In this document: positions 59,172 through 64,000 of the stretch, one piece after another
How positions within the stretch are numbered: the stretch's first letter is position 1
How the letters are laid out: every line of letters starts with the position of its first letter
Assembly: GCF_016545825.1 (NCBI RefSeq)
Contig: NC_052616.1
Coordinates: 52,833,716 to 52,897,715 of the forward strand
Direction of reading: 5' to 3'
Length of the DNA: 64,000 bases
DNA from: Eucalyptus grandis
Taxonomy: Eukaryota > Streptophyta > Magnoliopsida > Myrtales > Myrtaceae
Made by a program: the position numbers and the translations under genes
Notes under the pieces: generated by a model
Told to the model about the DNA's origin: nothing
The model's input: only the letters and a program-made list of their open reading frames with translations
Database searches by the model: none

Positions 59172-61337
59172 TACTGTTTATCTTTTTTTCTTTAAAAAAA
59201 TATTTACTGTTCATTTTGGAGATTGTAGAGGCGAAGAACACCATGGCTCTCGATAAGCTGGTGGGGCTGTGGATGATTGATCCAAAGAGAGGTAAGAGGT
59301 TCTTTTTTAAGTTACGCATTGTCTGGATTTGATATGCAAAGTTTAGTCAAAAAGAAAGAAACAAAAAAGATGGATAGTAAAAGAAAAAGAAGATGAAAGG
59401 AAAAGGAAAAAAGAAAAAAGAAAAAAAATCTCAAAATTCAAAAAAATTACTCGAAATGATGTTGTTTTGAGTAAATTTTTTTGTCAGGTTACCAACATGC
59501 CACGTAGAGCGGGTAGTGATGACTAATTCATTACATCAAAAATTTAAGGTGAAAGTTGGTTGGACAGACTACGTCAGAATTTCATAAAAAAAAAAAGAAT
59601 TAAATTAAAAAATTAAAAAGTTAATGACTAAATTAATATTACTACATAAATTTGGAACTAATTAAGTAATTTTTCCCGCACGTTCATTAGCGTATACTTT
59701 AGCATGCAAATGAGCTATATATCCTTTACCATGCATTTTCATTGCGAGACATGACTTCGTCTATTTGACCAAACCCATTTCTTACACAGGTGCTACCACT
59801 TCTCAACACACTTTATACCTTCAATTGCTAAGGTAAAAAAAAATAAAAAATTACACAGTTAATCCTCGCAATCATGATATGGGTGGTCGTAAACATAGAA
59901 CCAATATATATATATTAAACGGAAACGTAATGAAAAACAATTATTCAATCACAAATGTATATATAAGTACATCTTCAGTCGAGCGCTGTTATTTTTAATT
60001 CGTACACGTCATAAGTAGGCTAAATGAAACGGATTGAAGCTATTAGGAGAAAAAGAAAAGTCTTAGCTTCACCCAGAAGCGTCCTAGTATTGAAAAATGA
60101 AAAAGCGATCTTAAAGACGTAATTATTTGTAGTATCGGACATAGAAAGGACTTCTTTCTTAAAGGCCACCCTACCCCCTGTTTCTACATATTTGTACCTT
60201 CATCTATCGAATATCGAAAGTGCTCAGCCTGGAACCTGCCACACTAGAGCCAAATTACAACTTCTTTCGCACTGCCTTCAAGCATTGAAATATGTTTACT
60301 TTGGATTCTTGATGCCCGACTGATTATATACATAGATCTTAGATTAAAGTGATTTTGTGTGAAAGCCTCTAACACAATATCAGTAAAGTTCTAAGATTGG
60401 GGTAGACTGCAAACCTATCTAACTGATGCTCTTCCTGGTCTACAATGGTCTTCAGATATTGCAATACGATGCAATTTGACTTGGTGAAAAGAGGAGGCAT
60501 TAGCAATTACCAGTGCGAAATGGTATATTGTAGTCAAGAAAGTTTATTTATTTTTGGCCAGGTAATCAACAAAAGGTATTATCTCAGCAACTTCTGCTGA
60601 AAGAAGTAGCTATTTTGTAATCTACATTCTTGGGTCCATTTTAGTGAATGCAAAAGAGTATATTCGATCAATGAGTAAATGACTAAAAACCAGTACGAAC
60701 AATCTAAATTGGAGATGAGATATTGAGACGGGCAAGGAAAGACCATTGTTGGAACCCCGACAAAAGGAAAAAAAGAAAGAAAGAAAGAAATCCAAATGTT
60801 TTAAAGAGAGCAAAATTCTAGTCAATACTTCGATGAATGGCAGATCTTAGGAACATCAGCAAAGTGCTCATGCTCTCAGTTACTTCCATTGCTTCACGGA
60901 AAAGCAAATGATTCTACTTTGTGTGTATAGAAACATTTTAAGCAACAAAATAAACTCTTAGAAGCAAAATGCAGAGTCTACTCTATGGTAATAAGGACAA
61001 GTTCAAACAAGCCACATGATTGAAATGGGAAAGTATTCTGGAATCGTATGGAATTGACACCCGTTGATAAAATGAATCTATATTTGTCACTATGACTTGT
61101 ATTGAATGATCTTTCAGTGATATTCTTGAAAAAAAGATCGACAGGCGACCGGAAGCTCAAACAAGAACAACACACCCTGGAAAAAATCATAGAGCAGGTT
61201 TAATCCATACACTATATGTTGCTTCACCCAAAACATTGATCACATCGCTTCTACACCATACCACATGTTCTTATCAACGATAAATTCAGATGTAACTGAT
61301 TACATGGTTAGGCCTTCTTTCCTCTGTCTTTTGCTCC

Positions 61338-62852
61338 TTAGTTTCTTGTACAACCACCATGAGTATCAGTCCATTCTGATCCACATCCATAGCAAAACTG
61401 AACCTGGCACCTGCAATTGCAAGCCGCCAAGGAACAACAATGTAGCCAACAAAATGTAGAAAAGTATGAACAATTGAACATTTACAAACTCAGGTACCGC
61501 TAACTTTGCCAAAGGATTCATAATAAAACACTAACTAGCGTGATCTTCAGTACCAGCCATCAACAGAATAAAGCAAAGTGGCCACACTACTTACATAGAC
61601 AGTGTACCATTGAATATCAGTGATAAGGCTTGATGATTTATGAAACGTCTTATGCTTAATCATCAAACTACATACTGACCATTGCCTAGTCATGCAGCTT
61701 TCACACTGTATTCAAGTGTATTTTTACCACCACAATTTGATGAAATACGCTTGGACCTTGCACCTGAATTAAATTATTATGAGTTCATCTGTCTTTTATG
61801 TCATTTAAATTGTGAAATCCACAATCGATGACAAATCCTTTCTAAAAATGGAAGATCCCCAATAAAGTCTGTTTCACCAATTGTACACAAGCAACAACCC
61901 TTCGATATCTATAGGATTTCAGAAAAATCTCGACAAAGAAGCTGCAAGGGGTCAAGCTTCTTGATTTATCTAGATAAATTATTCGCTAGCAAGTAAATCT
62001 TTTCAGTGAATGTATCACAAACCTGCAAACGATGTGAGCACAACCCTGAGTCCTCTCCACGTAAAATTTGCATTTGGGGCATCTCCCCCATTTTTCCTCC
62101 TTCGCCAGCTCCCTCACAATGAGATCCTCCCTCCCTCTCTCATCTTCATTCAACAACTGAAACTCCTCGCACAACACACCGGCATGCCAAGGCACGGAAC
62201 ACTCGGCACAGAACAACCTATGGCAGTATGGGCACTCGCTCTCTCTAATCACCTGCCCATCATCATAGTCTTTGATCAAAAGCGCTGAGCAGTTCTGGAA
62301 AGGGCAATAGAACTTCTGCGAGTCAAGAAACACTGCCTCGCACAACGATTTCTCCCACATGTCGAGAACATTCACAGGGAGGATTTGCCTGCAAGAATTA
62401 ATCTGTAGGACACCCTCACACTCCAATGCTGGGCATTTGATGGCGGTGACACTGTCCTGGACTTTGGTCTCCACATACCTGCTTATGCAGAGCGAGCAAA
62501 AGCTGTGAGAACACACGTTCCCGATCCTCAACATCTCGTTGGCCTCTTTTCTCTCTGCACAAATCTCGCAGAAGCTCTCTGATGACTCGCCACCATCTTT
62601 CTGAACGCCTATCTCAACCGGGTCTATGATTTTCATTTGGCTTATGTTTGGGTTTGCTTCAGTTACAACCACCAAAGATAAAGAAGACCCAGTATTTCTT
62701 TTTGAAGGATTCATATTCATCACAGACGAGACTTCTAAAACCTCCTGAAACTGCAACTCTTCAGCAAATTCAGAATCTGATACTTGAGGAACATCGAACA
62801 ATAATGACAAGAAGAGATCATCTTCCGAGAGAAGATCAAAGTGCCGCTCCAT
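61338..62852 (-). CDS. RBR-C: RBR-type E3 ubiquitin ligase (RSL1-like), intact
   Basis: Two exons, 62023-62852 and 61338-61410, encode 300 aa. All three zinc domains are complete. RING1 has C95, C98, C114, H116, C119, C122, C140 and C145; IBR has C183, C188, C207, C210, C215, C218, H223 and C228; RING2 has C258, C261, C271, C276, C278, C283 and C286. C271 lies where RBR ligases carry the catalytic thioester Cys (GC-x4-C). The N-terminal 90 residues are acidic and unrecognised. The intron splits codon 277 (TGC AG|G TGC), and the second exon adds CQVQFCYGCGSEW to the stop. RBR enzymes receive ubiquitin from an E2 and pass it to substrates. Similarity to plant RSL1-like proteins is from memory. 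Two broken paralogues lie at 20878 and 40384; this is the only working copy in the window. Confidence 0.92.
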
Positions 62853-62965
62853 TTCAAGTGTTTTTTTCTTTGAATGTGCTTGTTTTGTGGCTTGCTGGGC
62901 TTTTGAAGGTCGCTTTGTTTGTTTTATGCAGTGCGCTGCGAACGAAACCTTAGCGGAGAAGTTGC

Positions 62966-62973
62966 TTTATATG
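62966..62973 (-). promoter_or_regulatory. TATA box of RBR-C
   Basis: Minus strand CCCAATCATATAAAG, about 115 bp before the ATG, with CCAAT just upstream. RBR-B has a weaker version near 48540. Confidence 0.4.
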
Positions 62974-62979
62974 ATTGGG

Positions 62980-64000
62980 ACCTCCTTCTTCAGTAGTTTT
63001 TCTTTTTAAATTTTACTTTTTTTGGATTGTGTTATCATTTTTGTAAAGAAAAGTTTTTACTAAGCTAGCTTTGCTTGGGTCAAGTCGAGACGGAGGATAA
63101 AGCTCTCACATTGAAACTTTGATTTTGTTGCATAATTTAGGAGGATATCGAAATAGGGGATCTCGAACTTTTACGTTATCATATCTTTTATTTGCCTTTC
63201 AATTAACCCTGGCCTAATTCCAGTCTAACCATTATAAAAGGCGTAATTATGTTAACAAAGAAACATATTGGATTTACAATGTACATGAACGTGTGTATGC
63301 ATAAGTAGACTAGAGGATAGAGCTTATGTTTTTCCTAGGACTCAAAAAACTTCTCATTTTAGAAAGGTCAAGTATTTTTTCCGTTGGAGGATGGTGGTAA
63401 AAACACGGTTAAATAAAGTGATCAAAGATATATATGCTCCAAAAAGAAAAGCAAAAATTCTTTTAATTGAAATTGTTTATAACAAGGATCTTTATGTGGT
63501 GTCAATCTATAAGAAAGGAAAAACAAATTTGGATTAGGTCCCAAGAAGGAAAAATCTCCTAGTTAAATCCAATTATCATAAAATCTTAATTTGAAGAAGA
63601 TTGATTTTAGATTTGAAAATACTTTTTAATCAAAAAAATTTCAAATCCAATTATATCCAATGGGTCCTAGTCAGTCTTTTACATTTGCTGTAAATCTCAC
63701 AACACTGTAATGGCATCGAAAAACTATCCTTTTTTGTTTAATAATTAATTGAATTCATAGGAAGAACAAAAAACATACCTTATTCTTTATTCAATAACCA
63801 CTCACATATCTATATTAAAAGTGCGAGATACATATCTCAATCTTACTTTTGGATATTTTGACACCTAAATATTTGCTAAATATTTTAATATAAAATTGCA
63901 TAAAAGGAAACCAAGGATCAATTTGGCCTTTACAAAAATGTTTTTCGCATCACCTAGGTATTAATATAATTAGCTTTTACTATTTTTTTTATTCCCCTTA
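62980..64000. other. RBR-C upstream flank and AT-rich end of window
   Basis: To about 63280 it is colinear with 48560-48880 ('gttaacaaagaaacatattgga'). After that the similarity ends and no gene, repeat or promoter is recognised. Confidence 0.5.

Larger units (their letters stand above)
57385..61337. other. Spacer between CRK-gamma and RBR-C
   Basis: Colinear with 27350-28100 and 37330-40383 of unit beta. It includes a minisatellite (about 58000-58150), a SINE (58351-58553) and a MITE (58765-59171). The block 59985-61337 is strongly conserved with 39050-40383 and may hold the RBR 3' UTR. A short exon-like piece at 59243-59291 (MALDKLVGLWMIDPKR, followed by GTAAGA) has no partner exon and is not called as a gene. 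Confidence 0.5.

Noticed and set aside
59243..59291. Exon-like MALDKLVGLWMIDPKR followed by GTAAGA
   Set aside because: Only 16 codons, no second exon or acceptor found, and unit beta lacks it.

Overview
This is nuclear DNA of a flowering plant. Genes have introns with GT/GC-AG borders. The repeats are typical of plants: Ty1/copia, large Ty3-type solo LTRs, an L1-like LINE with an RNase H tail, MITEs and a SINE. The gene families (DUF26 receptor kinases, RBR ubiquitin ligases) form a tandem array. A woody eudicot, perhaps Myrtaceae, is my guess, but nothing in the sequence proves the species.

The backbone is a two-gene module repeated in tandem, all on the minus strand: a cysteine-rich receptor-like kinase (CRK) followed, at higher coordinates, by a small RBR-type E3 ligase. 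Unit alpha has a broken CRK (3321-15476) and an RBR remnant (20878-21289). Unit beta has an intact-looking CRK (22619-27146) and an RBR pseudogene (40384-48414). Unit gamma has an intact CRK (53413-57207) and an intact RBR gene (61338-62852). The window opens with the first codons of a fourth CRK (1-53). The RBR expected between it and CRK-alpha is missing, although its flank is still present. Spacers are also shared between units.

Most of the length is later insertion. In unit alpha a 2.0-kb solo LTR and a 5.2-kb rearranged copia element sit in CRK intron 1. Between units alpha and beta lie a degenerate tandem array, a fragment of a second LTR family and two MITEs. In unit beta an L1-like LINE (28753-37238) carries a nested 2.5-kb solo LTR, and the RBR coding exon is split by two more probable solo LTRs (41490-43920 and 44142-48223). 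Unit gamma has a SINE and an older MITE.

The genes probably expressed as full proteins are CRK-beta (677 aa by my exon model), CRK-gamma (672 aa) and RBR-C (300 aa). CRKs are plasma-membrane receptor kinases usually linked to stress and immune signalling. RBR ligases attach ubiquitin through a cysteine thioester. That the two act together is only suggested by their co-duplication.

Exon borders were read by eye from splice signals and from agreement among paralogues. No alignment or database search was run.
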